From positions 1 through 64,000 of the forward strand of contig DAIDJO010000108.1 of the NCBI GenBank assembly GCA_027451345.1: 64,000 nt of DNA, given 5' to 3'. Below the pieces are notes generated by a model. That model saw only the letters and a list, made by a program, of their open reading frames with translations. It ran no database searches and was not told the origin of the DNA. Positions 7,690-15,206 of this stretch are shown here, piece by piece; position 1 is the stretch's first letter, and each line of letters starts with the position of its first letter. The DNA is from Solirubrobacterales bacterium. GTDB lineage: Bacteria; Actinomycetota; Thermoleophilia; Solirubrobacterales; Solirubrobacteraceae. A program made the translations under genes and the position numbers.

Positions 7690-9792
7690 ATGAGCTCACC
7701 GACCGGGCCTCGCCACCCGCCGACCGCGCCCGGTGACGGGGTCCCGTCGGCCGGCTCCGAGGGGCCGGTGTTTCCGATCCCGGATGGACCACCAGTCGTT
7801 CGCCCGGTCGCCGCGGCCGCCGCCCAGACTCGGACCGGTCGGCTCCGGCGCGTGACGGATTGGTGTGCCGCGACGAAGCTCGGCCTGGTCGTGCTCGCGC
7901 TTCTGGTGGGGGCGATCGGTGGCCTCGGCGCCGCCGGGTTCCGCGACCTGATCTATCTGGTGACGTGGCTGGTGACCGGTCGGACGGCCTACGGCCAACT
8001 GGGACACCAGCCGAGTCTGCATGTCCCAATCCTCGGCATCTGGTTCGTGCTGCTCGCCCCGGTCGCCGCCGGTCTGCTCTACGGGCCGCTCATTCAGCGG
8101 TTCGCCCCCGAGGCGCGTGGTCACGGGGTGCCGGAGGTGATGCTCGCGGTGGCCGAGAACGGCGGGCGCATCCGTCCCCAGGTGTCCCTGGTGAAGGCGC
8201 TCGCCTCAGCGCTGTGCATCGGTGGCGGCGGCTCGGTGGGGCGCGAGGGCCCGATCGTGCAGATCGGCTCGGCCTTCGCCTCGACGGTCGGTCAGCTCGT
8301 GCGCATGACCGAGAGCCGGTTGCGCGTGATCGTGGCCTGCGGCGCGGCCGCCGGTATCTCGGCGACCTTCAACGCTCCGGTGACCGGCCTGTTCTTCGGC
8401 TTCGAGATCGTGCTGAAGGAGTTCTCGGCCGAGGCGCTCGCCGCCACGATCCTCTCCGCCGTGACCGCCGATCTCGTCAGCCGGGCGTTCTTCGGCGGCG
8501 CCGCCTTCTTCTCAGACGTGCCTCACGACCTCGTCATCACCAATGACGTCAGCTTCCTCTTGATCGCGCTGCTCGGGCTCCTGGCGGGTGGGATCGGCGT
8601 GATCTTCCAGAAGACGGTGTACACCGGCGAGGATGCCGCGGATGCGCTCTGGCAGGACCGGCCGCAGTGGCTGCGGCCGGTCGCCGGCGGCCTGCTCCTC
8701 GGCGGTCTGCTGCTCCTGCTCCCGCAGATGTACGGCGTCGGCTACCCCGTGATGGATCGCGTCTTCGCCGGGAGCTATGTGCTCTGGTTCGTCCTGATCC
8801 TCCTGGCCGGGAAGGTGCTCGCGACGAGCCTGACCCTGTGGATCGGCGGGTCCGGCGGCGTGTTCGCCCCCTCGCTGTTCATCGGCGCCGCGACGGGCAC
8901 CGCATTCGGGGTCATCGCTCATCACCTGTTCGGCCCGGCGATCGGTCCCGTGGCGCTCTACGGCGTGGTGGGGATGGGGGCCGTCTTCGCCGGGGCCGCG
9001 CAGGCGCCGCTGACGTCGATCGCCAGCGTGGCCGAGATGACCGGGAACTTCACGCTCACGCTGCCGATCATGCTCGCCTGCGGGCTCGCCTCCCAGCTCG
9101 CCCGACAGATCACGCGTGGGAGCATCTACACCACCAAGCTCCTGCGCCGGGGGATCGACATCGAGCGGCCCAAGGCGATCGGGGCCCTCCGTGCGCTCAC
9201 GGTGGGGCAGGTGATGCAACCCCTCGCGCCGATCGCGGGGCAGCCTCGGGTGTTTCTGCACGGTCAGGAGGCGGCGGCGAGCGTCGCCAGCGATGCCTGG
9301 CGGCAGCTTGTCGGGCCGGTGACCCTCTCGCGGCGCCCGCAGGTCCTGTTCGCCGATGAGGACCTCGAGCAGGCGCGGCGTCAGCTCGTCCTCTACGGCC
9401 GCGACGGTCTGCCGGTCCTCTCGCACGACGGTCACCTGCAGGGCTGGCTCACCCGCGCGGACATCCTGCGGGCGCTGACGGACAAGCTCGAGACGACCGA
9501 CCGCGAGATCCGTGATCAGGCGGCGGTCGCCTCCGGCCCGGGGTCCGAGCCCGACCTCGAGCGTGGGCCGGAGCCGACGCGCCCGCTCCCCGGCTACGAG
9601 CTCGTCGAGCTGCGGGTCCAGTCCGATTCGCCGGCCCTCGGGCGCCGAGTGGCGGACGTGAGCTGGCCGGCCGGGTCGGCCGTGGTCGCCCTGACGCGGG
9701 GCCGCGAGGTGCTTGCGGCGACGCCGGAGGCGCGCCTGCAGCCCGGCGAGCGCATCCTCGTTCTCACCCCGCTTCCCGCTGCGGGGGATTGA
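7690..9792 (+). CDS. ClC-family chloride channel/transporter with CBS and TrkA-C tail
   Basis: A 700-residue membrane protein. A disordered N-terminus leads into a ClC core (about 55-480) with the GGGGSVGREGP filter motif, E186 being the gating glutamate, a GAAAGISATFNAPVTG stretch, and GSGGVFAPSLFIGAATG. A CBS region follows (about 500-600) and then a short domain (about 635-700; LGRRVADVSWPAGSAVVALTRG) resembling the TrkA-C/RCK-C ligand domain. The two regulatory modules suggest gating by nucleotide and another small ligand. RBS GAAGGTGAG stands close to the ATG. An imperfect inverted repeat, TTAC-AGG-GTAA at 7666-7676, precedes it. Whether it is a channel or a Cl-/H+ exchanger is undecided. 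Confidence 0.92.
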   Translation: MSSPTGPRHPPTAPGDGVPSAGSEGPVFPIPDGPPVVRPVAAAAAQTRTGRLRRVTDWCAATKLGLVVLALLVGAIGGLGAAGFRDLIYLVTWLVTGRTAYGQLGHQPSLHVPILGIWFVLLAPVAAGLLYGPLIQRFAPEARGHGVPEVMLAVAENGGRIRPQVSLVKALASALCIGGGGSVGREGPIVQIGSAFASTVGQLVRMTESRLRVIVACGAAAGISATFNAPVTGLFFGFEIVLKEFSAEALAATILSAVTADLVSRAFFGGAAFFSDVPHDLVITNDVSFLLIALLGLLAGGIGVIFQKTVYTGEDAADALWQDRPQWLRPVAGGLLLGGLLLLLPQMYGVGYPVMDRVFAGSYVLWFVLILLAGKVLATSLTLWIGGSGGVFAPSLFIGAATGTAFGVIAHHLFGPAIGPVALYGVVGMGAVFAGAAQAPLTSIASVAEMTGNFTLTLPIMLACGLASQLARQITRGSIYTTKLLRRGIDIERPKAIGALRALTVGQVMQPLAPIAGQPRVFLHGQEAAASVASDAWRQLVGPVTLSRRPQVLFADEDLEQARRQLVLYGRDGLPVLSHDGHLQGWLTRADILRALTDKLETTDREIRDQAAVASGPGSEPDLERGPEPTRPLPGYELVELRVQSDSPALGRRVADVSWPAGSAVVALTRGREVLAATPEARLQPGERILVLTPLPAAGD

Positions 9793-9831
9793 CGGGCCGC
9801 GCTCAGGCGCGCGTCCGCCTCGGGCGGGAGC

Positions 9832-9866
9832 GCACCGGTGCGGTCCACGCGGGTGCGCACCGGTGC
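9832..9866. repeat. Two 10-bp palindromes, 25 bp apart
   Basis: GCACCGGTGC occurs at 9832-9841 and again at 9857-9866, the first extended to a 12-bp palindrome. They lie in the gap between the convergent ClC and TetR genes. They could be protein-binding sites or termination hairpins. Confidence 0.5.
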
Positions 9867-9868
9867 CG

Positions 9869-10531
9869 TCACGCGGGGCCGCCGAGCCCGAACAGGATCG
9901 CCTCGAGGCCGCCGTCGAAGGCCGAGTCGGGATCGAGGCAGGCGAGCGCCTGCGTCTGGCCGGCCAGGATCGGGAAGTCCGATCGGGGCAGCGCCGCGAG
10001 TCGCTCCCGCGCGGCGGGATGCACGGCGTCGACGGTGAAGCCCCCGGCCTCGGCCAGGGCATATCCGCGGGCGTAGCTCGCCGTCGCGCGGTAGGTGGCG
10101 AGGGCCTGTGTCGTGCTGAAGCCGGCGTCGACCAGCACACCGAGCAGGCGTTCGACCGGGCGCAGGGCCGCAGGTGAGTCGAGCGGCCGCAGTCCGAGCA
10201 GTTGAAAGGTCGCGGGTCGGGCGACGGCGATGTCTCGCAGCGCGGTGGCGTAGCGGCGGCAGGCCTCCCGCCAGTCCGTTCCCATCTCCAGGTCGTCGAG
10301 TGGTTCGAGGAGCCGGTCGCCGATCGCGGCCACCAGTTCATCTCGGTTGCGGAAGTGGTGGTAGATCGCCATCGCCTCGACGCCGAGTTCCGAGCCGAGC
10401 CGGCGCATGCTGAGGCCGGCCGGACCGTCACGCTCGATCAGCATGATCGCCTGATCCATGATCCGCTCACGGTTGAGGGGCGGCCGCGGGCGGCGGCGAC
10501 CAGGGCGATGCGGCTCGGGTGCGACCACCAC
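9869..10531 (-). CDS. TetR/AcrR family transcriptional regulator
   Basis: A 220-residue repressor. After a basic, Pro/Arg-rich leader, the helix-turn-helix occupies about 20-65 (LSMRRLGSELGVEAMAIYHHFRNRDELV), and the remaining helices form a ligand-binding part like the TetR_C group of tetracycline-repressor relatives. The GTG start at 10531 has AAGGTG upstream; the leader may be shorter. An imperfect inverted repeat overlaps the region just upstream (10533-10546) and may be its own operator. The target is unknown; the neighbours are a convergent ClC gene and a co-directional acetate-transporter gene. Confidence 0.88.
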   Translation of the reverse strand: MVVAPEPHRPGRRRPRPPLNRERIMDQAIMLIERDGPAGLSMRRLGSELGVEAMAIYHHFRNRDELVAAIGDRLLEPLDDLEMGTDWREACRRYATALRDIAVARPATFQLLGLRPLDSPAALRPVERLLGVLVDAGFSTTQALATYRATASYARGYALAEAGGFTVDAVHPAARERLAALPRSDFPILAGQTQALACLDPDSAFDGGLEAILFGLGGPA

Positions 10532-10638
10532 CGCACCTTACCGTGCCATTCCGATGAGGCGGGAGGACGGCGAGACGCCGGCATCCCCTCCGTCGGAGAG
10601 CGGGGGGCGACCCGGGCGCAGCTCGACAGCAAGCAGGC

Positions 10639-10664
10639 CGGGGTCGGCGCCGGCGCCGACCCCG
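10639..10664 (-). terminator. 26-bp perfect palindrome after the acetate-transporter gene
   Basis: CGGGGTCGGCGCC is followed directly by its own complement, about 50 bases past the stop of the minus-strand gene that starts at 11458. It is probably a terminator separating that gene from tetR. Confidence 0.55.
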
Positions 10665-10714
10665 ACCCCGTTGGCGCTGTCGTCGTCGGGCGACTCGCCC
10701 GCGCGCCGACGTGC

Positions 10715-11458
10715 TCACTGGCCCTGACGGACTCCAGGCTCCCCCTCGTGGTACTCGATGGGGTGGGTGTACATGTGACCCGGAACGTTCGCGGCCGCCT
10801 TCGGCTCGCCGAGGGGCAGCACGACGCGGCCGAAGCTCGACTTCCACATCATCGCGCTCGCCGTGTAGAACGCGCAGACGGACGACGCGAACAGGATCCA
10901 GCCGCCCGTCACCAGCCAGGCGTGGCTGCCGATCAGGTACCCGATCGCCAGGCAGGCCGAGCCTCCGGCCAGGGCCGTCAGTGTCGAGGTGACACCGAGG
11001 TTCTGCCCGACCGACGCGATCGCCGCCGAGAACGTCAGCGCCGCCAGCGGGAAGAACCAGAACGCCAGCGCCGGGAAGTGGTTCCCGGGCAGGGTGATGT
11101 CACCCGCGGCGACCAGCAGCCACAGGATGCCGTAGGCGATCCAGAACGAGCCCCACATGCCGTGGACGCCGGTGGCCATTCCGTCGCGGGCACGGTAGGC
11201 CCACATGCCGGCCGCGAACTGCGCGCCGCCGCCGAACACGGCCGCGAAGGGGAACAGGTACACGCCGCTGTGGGCATTGCCGTACCAGCCGGCGATGTTG
11301 GTGGAGACCATGAAGGTCGCCGCGGCGAAGCCGAACAACCCGAGGATCGAAGGGGCGGCGATCGGTTGCAGGAAGACCCTGGTCGATTGCCGCCATCTGT
11401 CGAACTCCTGCCCAGCCCCGTTCGTCAGGTGCTGACGGTGTTCAGTCTGAGTGGCCAT
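10715..11458 (-). CDS. GPR1/FUN34/YaaH (SatP-type) acetate uptake transporter
   Basis: A 247-residue inner-membrane protein with six predicted membrane helices (about 45-205). The family's first-helix motif appears as QPIAAPSILGLFGFA, followed by GWYGN, FGGGAQFAAGMWAYRARDG, GSFWIAYGILWL and FPLAALTFSAAIAS, all closely matching acetate/succinate:H+ symporters of this family. AGGAGGTGAAG stands just before the ATG. It is an isolated gene, followed in the 3' direction by a 26-bp palindrome. The upstream neighbour on the same strand is a Crp/Fnr-type regulator, which might control it. Confidence 0.9.
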   Translation of the reverse strand: MATQTEHRQHLTNGAGQEFDRWRQSTRVFLQPIAAPSILGLFGFAAATFMVSTNIAGWYGNAHSGVYLFPFAAVFGGGAQFAAGMWAYRARDGMATGVHGMWGSFWIAYGILWLLVAAGDITLPGNHFPALAFWFFPLAALTFSAAIASVGQNLGVTSTLTALAGGSACLAIGYLIGSHAWLVTGGWILFASSVCAFYTASAMMWKSSFGRVVLPLGEPKAAANVPGHMYTHPIEYHEGEPGVRQGQ

Positions 11459-11588
11459 TCTTCACCTCCTGGTGCATTGCTTAGCCACCGTTTAGGTACC
11501 CGCCGAGCCCATGCACCGGATCGGCGAGAGTTGGCGCCCTGACCGCCCGCCCGCTCGACGGGTCCAGAAACTGACGGGCCGGTTGGCG

Positions 11589-12368
11589 TCAGTGGGTGTC
11601 GCAGCCCTGGAGGGCGGGCGAGTGCAACAGGAACCTGCCGTCCGGCTCGCGCGAGAGGAGCCCCTGCTGCATCAGACTGCGGAAGGCCGTGGTGACGGAT
11701 GGGCGCTGCGCGCCGAGGATCTCACTGAGGACCTCGTGAGTGATCCGAAACGGGATCCTCGTCCCGCGGGGTGTGACCCGACCCCACGCGCTCGCGAGAT
11801 ACCAGAGCGTCTCCATCAACCGATCCTCGACACGCGTCTGGTGGCTGACGGCCATCAGGTAGGTCGCCGCGCGCACCCGGCGCAGGAGTCGGGACGAGAA
11901 GTTGACGATCAGCTGCGGACGGCGACCGATCAGGGTGGTGACCTCGTCGCCGAGCACCGCCAGTCGCGCGGGCTGAAACGCGCGCCAGTCGACCGTCGGC
12001 TCGCTCAGACCCCAGACCGGGGCCTCCTCCCACGGCCGGATGATGTCGCCACAGCCGAGCAGCTCGGTGGCCACCGCGCGCCCCACGCGCAGGCGTCGGC
12101 CGAGGAGTCCCTCGAGGATGAGGAACCCGAAGCTCGTTTGGCTGTCGTAGTTGGGTGGCTCCCAGTGGGTTCCGTCCAGCTCGAGCACCGGAGCGACCAG
12201 CGCCCGCGTGGCGGCCGCGAGGTCGGTCTCGGAGAGGCCCTCGCCAAGGTCGGGGTCCTCATCGAGCAGGCGCACACGGCGGGTGGCGTTCCACACCGGG
12301 GTGGTTGGGGGACGGCGCACAGTCCCCTGTTGCTCGCGCTGCGTCGGCCGATCGATCGTCGAGGACAC
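11589..12368 (-). CDS. Crp/Fnr-family transcriptional regulator
   Basis: A 259-residue protein. The middle (about 65-150) resembles a cyclic-nucleotide-binding beta barrel, although the glycine and arginine residues that hold cAMP are not recognisable. The end carries a Crp-type winged helix (about 200-245; ITHEVLSEILGAQRPSVTTAFRSLMQQGLL). Long helices near 160-190 would form the dimer interface. There is no Cys pattern for an Fe-S cluster. The GTG start is approximate. A 12-bp palindrome lies 26 bases upstream and could be an autoregulatory site. Confidence 0.8.
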   Translation of the reverse strand: MSSTIDRPTQREQQGTVRRPPTTPVWNATRRVRLLDEDPDLGEGLSETDLAAATRALVAPVLELDGTHWEPPNYDSQTSFGFLILEGLLGRRLRVGRAVATELLGCGDIIRPWEEAPVWGLSEPTVDWRAFQPARLAVLGDEVTTLIGRRPQLIVNFSSRLLRRVRAATYLMAVSHQTRVEDRLMETLWYLASAWGRVTPRGTRIPFRITHEVLSEILGAQRPSVTTAFRSLMQQGLLSREPDGRFLLHSPALQGCDTH

Positions 12369-12393
12369 CAGTCTCGGTCTCCCCTCGGCTCGG

Positions 12394-12405
12394 CGTTTCG
12401 AAACG
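12394..12405. promoter_or_regulatory. Palindrome upstream of the Crp/Fnr-like gene
   Basis: CGTTTCGAAACG is a perfect 12-bp palindrome, 26 bases ahead of the GTG start at 12368. A dimeric regulator such as the adjacent gene product could bind it; this is inference. Confidence 0.35.
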
Positions 12406-12475
12406 GGGGCGGTCGGCGCAGTTACCGCACCGTCCTGCGCTCCGCGGATCGGCCGCCGCGCCCGCTCGGCGTCTC

Positions 12476-12491
12476 GGGGGCGGACGCCCCC
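12476..12491 (-). terminator. GC hairpin after the HAD phosphatase gene
   Basis: GGGGGCG-GA-CGCCCCC forms a 7-bp stem about 30 bases past the stop at 12521, between it and the next co-directional gene. Confidence 0.45.
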
Positions 12492-12520
12492 GCCCGGTCA
12501 GCTCGGCCGGGATGCGCCCC

Positions 12521-13177
12521 TCAGCCCAGCGGCGTCCCGGCGAGGCTCTCGCGAAGCTCACCGAGCGACCCGAACACGTTGGCCGCCCCCGCCTCGCGCA
12601 GCTCCTCCGCCGAGAACCCCCCGGTGAGCACCGCGATGGTGGGGACCCCCACCCGGGCCGCCGCCTCGACATCCCACGGGGTGTCACCGACCATCACGCC
12701 CTCCTCGTGCCCGAGCTTGGCGAGCGCCGCCCGGACGAGGTCGGGGTCCGGCTTCGTCCGCTCGACGTCGTCGGAGGTGGTCCACGCGTCGACGAGCTCC
12801 CGCCCGTCGAGCAGATCGAGGTAGTGATCGGCCTCCCGCTGCTTGGCCGAGGAGGCGAGCACGACCGGGTGCCCCCGGCGCTTGAGCTCCTCGATCAGCG
12901 CCCGCGCGCCGTCCAGCACCGAGACGGATTGGATGCCGGCCAGGTAGAGGGCGTCGTGCGCGCCCCGCACGGCGTCACCCGCCTCCCGATCGAAGGCCTC
13001 TCCCGCGAGCGCGCCGACGAGCTGATCGCCCCCCATCCCAAGGTGACGATGGATCCGCCACACCGGCAGGAACACGTCATGCTGGCGGAAGGCCATGTAC
13101 CACGCGACGGCGTGCTGGTAGTTGGTGTCGACGAGCGTGCCGTCGATGTCGAGGATCGCCGCGATTCGGGCCGCCAT
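12521..13177 (-). CDS. HAD-family phosphatase (phosphoglycolate-phosphatase-like)
   Basis: A 218-residue HAD-IA hydrolase. Motif I is DIDGTLVD (about 9-16, with the nucleophile and acid Asp), motif II is ASSAK near 107, motif III the Lys in TKPDP near 140, and motif IV GDTPWDVEAA near 163-172. The alpha-helical cap lies between motifs I and II, as in Gph and beta-phosphoglucomutase relatives. The substrate is a small phosphorylated metabolite that cannot be named. It is divergent from the AraC regulator gene, with 112 bases between them. Confidence 0.9.
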   Translation of the reverse strand: MAARIAAILDIDGTLVDTNYQHAVAWYMAFRQHDVFLPVWRIHRHLGMGGDQLVGALAGEAFDREAGDAVRGAHDALYLAGIQSVSVLDGARALIEELKRRGHPVVLASSAKQREADHYLDLLDGRELVDAWTTSDDVERTKPDPDLVRAALAKLGHEEGVMVGDTPWDVEAAARVGVPTIAVLTGGFSAEELREAGAANVFGSLGELRESLAGTPLG

Positions 13178-13289
13178 GCTCCCCTGCCTGCCCCCGCTGC
13201 CGCCGGGGCAAACGGCGCCGGCATCACCGCATCCCGCGGCGGATCGTCCGCCGGGGTGCGTCAGGGGAGCCCCGAGCTACGCTCACCGG

Positions 13290-13766
13290 GTGTCGAGCGA
13301 TCCGACCCCGCCGACGGCGTTGAACCGAGCCGTCCTCGAGGATCTCGCCCGTCTGCGTCGGGCGCGCGACCTGATGGATCGCGAGTACGCGAGCCGGATC
13401 GACGTGTCCCGGCTCGCGCGCACCGCGCTGATGTCCCCGGCGCACTTCTCCCGACGGTTCCGTGCGGCCTACGGTGAGACGCCGCATTCGTACCTGATGG
13501 CGCGGCGCATCGAACGGGCCGAGACGCTGCTGCGGCGTGGCGACCTGTCCGTCACCGACGTCTGCTTTGCCGTCGGCGCCTCCTCGCTCGGCTCCTTCAG
13601 CGCCGGTTTCACGCGGATCGTCGGGGAGACCCCGTCCGCCTACCGGGCGCGCGATCACCGGGCGCTCACGGGGACCCCGGGCTGCATCGCCCGGGAGTTC
13701 ACCCGTCCGGTTCGACCCGGCCAGCCGAGCAGGATTCGAGAAGCGCGGGAGACGGCGGCGACCTAG
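13290..13766 (+). CDS. AraC-family transcriptional regulator (DNA-binding domain only)
   Basis: A GTG at 13290 gives 158 residues. Two helix-turn-helix motifs span about 20-120: RIDVSRLARTALMSPAHFSRRFRAAYG and LSVTDVCFAVGASSLGSFSAGFTRIVGETPSAYR. There is no separate effector domain, as in the short MarA/SoxS-like class. It is followed after only 10 bases by a VOC protein gene, an arrangement frequent in actinobacteria, so the two are probably co-transcribed and the VOC protein may be target or partner. The start is uncertain because the frame is open further upstream. Confidence 0.85.
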   Translation: MSSDPTPPTALNRAVLEDLARLRRARDLMDREYASRIDVSRLARTALMSPAHFSRRFRAAYGETPHSYLMARRIERAETLLRRGDLSVTDVCFAVGASSLGSFSAGFTRIVGETPSAYRARDHRALTGTPGCIAREFTRPVRPGQPSRIREARETAAT

Positions 13767-13776
13767 GCTTGCCGCC

Positions 13777-14181
13777 ATGAACCTCGCTCTCTCCACCTGC
13801 TTCGTGCTCGTCAACGATCCCGACGCTGCGCTGGCGTTCTACCGCGACACCCTCGGCATGGAGGTGCGGGCCGACGTGGCGCGTGACGCGATGCGCTGGG
13901 TCACCGTCGGGTCGCCGACCCAGCCGGACGTGTCGATCGTGCTCACCAACCATGTCAACGGAAGCCCACAGGACAGCGACGCCGTCGCCGCGATGATCGC
14001 CAAGGGCGCCTTCCACGGCGTCCACCTGCGCGCCGATGACGTCGATGCGACCTTCGAACGCCTGCACGACCGCGGCGCCGAGATCGTCCAGGAACCCGCC
14101 GACCAACCCTGGGGCGTGCGCGACGGCGCGGTGCGGGATCCGTCCGGGAACCTGATCCGCATCGAGCAGTCGCGCGGATAG
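13777..14181 (+). CDS. VOC-superfamily (glyoxalase/bleomycin-resistance) protein
   Basis: A 134-residue protein with the paired beta-alpha-beta-beta-beta fold of vicinal-oxygen-chelate enzymes: LALSTCFVLVNDPDAALAFY at the start, HGVHLRADDVDATFERL near 90-105, and the closing VRDPSGNLIRIEQ. The metal ligands would be H90-region His and the C-terminal Glu. It could be a glyoxalase-like isomerase, dioxygenase or drug-binding protein. It is coupled to the AraC regulator just upstream and ends in a strong hairpin. Confidence 0.88.
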   Translation: MNLALSTCFVLVNDPDAALAFYRDTLGMEVRADVARDAMRWVTVGSPTQPDVSIVLTNHVNGSPQDSDAVAAMIAKGAFHGVHLRADDVDATFERLHDRGAEIVQEPADQPWGVRDGAVRDPSGNLIRIEQSRG

Positions 14182-14191
14182 GCCCGGCGCG

Positions 14192-14217
14192 GGCGCCGGT
14201 CCCGCTGGACCGGCGCC
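14192..14217. terminator. Bidirectional hairpin between VOC and ligD-type genes
   Basis: GGCGCCGGTCC-CGCT-GGACCGGCGCC forms a perfect 11-bp stem with a 4-base loop in the 51-base gap between two convergent genes. Confidence 0.7.
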
Positions 14218-14232
14218 ACCCGGCTCCGAGCC

Positions 14233-15171
14233 TCAGACCTCCGGCGGCACCTCGACCCCGTCCCGCCGGGCCCAGTCGAGCAGCGGCGAGATGTCGAAGC
14301 TCGTGTCGTCGATCGCGGCATGCGGGTCGCCGAGCTCGGCGAAGCGCGCCGGCACGGTGGCCAGGGTGAGCGCGGCGGGATCGATGTCGTCGAGCTCGTC
14401 CCAGTGAAACGGCGCCGACACCCGCGCGTCCGGCACGCCGCGCACGCTGTAGGCGCACGCGATCGTGTGGTCGCGCGCGTTCTGGTTGAAGTCGATGAAG
14501 ACCTTCGTCGGGTCCCGATCGCGCCGCCACCAGACGGTGGTCGCGTCGTCGGGAACGCGACGCTCGACCTCCCGGGCGAAGGCGAGCGCCGCCCGCCGCA
14601 GATCCCCGAAGCTCCAGCGCGGGGGGATCCGAACGTACACGTGCAGGCCGTCACCGCCACTCGTCTTGGGGAAGCCCGTCGCGCCGATCTCCTCGAGCAG
14701 CTCCCTGACCGCGTGGGCGACCCGTCGGACGCGCGGCGGCGGGCAGTCCGGCATCGGGTCAATGTCGATGCGCCATTCGTCCGGATGCTCGACATCGGCC
14801 CGCCGCGAGTTCCACGGGTGAAACTCGACGGTCGACATCTGCACCGCCCAGATGACGGCCCCGAGCTCCGTCACGCAGAGCTCGTCGGCCGTGCGTCCGT
14901 AGCGGGGGAAGTGGATCTGAACCGTCTGCACCCAGTCGGGCGCTCCCCTGGGCAGCCGCTTCTGATGGACCTTCTCGCCGGTCACGCCGGTGGGGAAGCG
15001 GTGCAGCATGCACGGGCGCTCGCGCAGCGCCCGCACGATCCCCTCACCGACGCTCAGGTAGTACCGGGCGAGGTCGAGCTTGGTGTGGCCGGTGGCCGGG
15101 AAGTAGACGCGGTCCGGGTTGCTGATGCGGATCGCCCGCTGCCCGACCTCCAGCACCACCGCGTCGCTCAC
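14233..15171 (-). CDS. ligD: Stand-alone LigD-type polymerase/primase domain
   Basis: A 312-residue archaeo-eukaryotic-primase-like polymerase of non-homologous end joining. The metal-binding pair is D136 and D138 (RIDIDP), and KTSGGDGLHVYV (170-180) is the family hallmark. RISNPDRVYFP at the start and FIDFNQNARDHTIACAYSVRG near 230-250 are also typical. There is no ligase or phosphoesterase domain fused, and no Ku gene in the window, so it may act with a ligase coded elsewhere or in a separate gap-filling role. The start is GTG. It converges on the VOC gene. Confidence 0.92.
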   Translation of the reverse strand: MSDAVVLEVGQRAIRISNPDRVYFPATGHTKLDLARYYLSVGEGIVRALRERPCMLHRFPTGVTGEKVHQKRLPRGAPDWVQTVQIHFPRYGRTADELCVTELGAVIWAVQMSTVEFHPWNSRRADVEHPDEWRIDIDPMPDCPPPRVRRVAHAVRELLEEIGATGFPKTSGGDGLHVYVRIPPRWSFGDLRRAALAFAREVERRVPDDATTVWWRRDRDPTKVFIDFNQNARDHTIACAYSVRGVPDARVSAPFHWDELDDIDPAALTLATVPARFAELGDPHAAIDDTSFDISPLLDWARRDGVEVPPEV

Positions 15172-15206
15172 CGGAGTCCCCGCACCGGCTCAGGATCCCC
15201 GAGGGG

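Noticed and set aside
13537-14181. An AraC-VOC fusion protein
   Set aside because: The AraC frame ends at 13766 and the VOC protein starts in a different frame at 13777. The upstream part of the long VOC frame is a shadow of araC.
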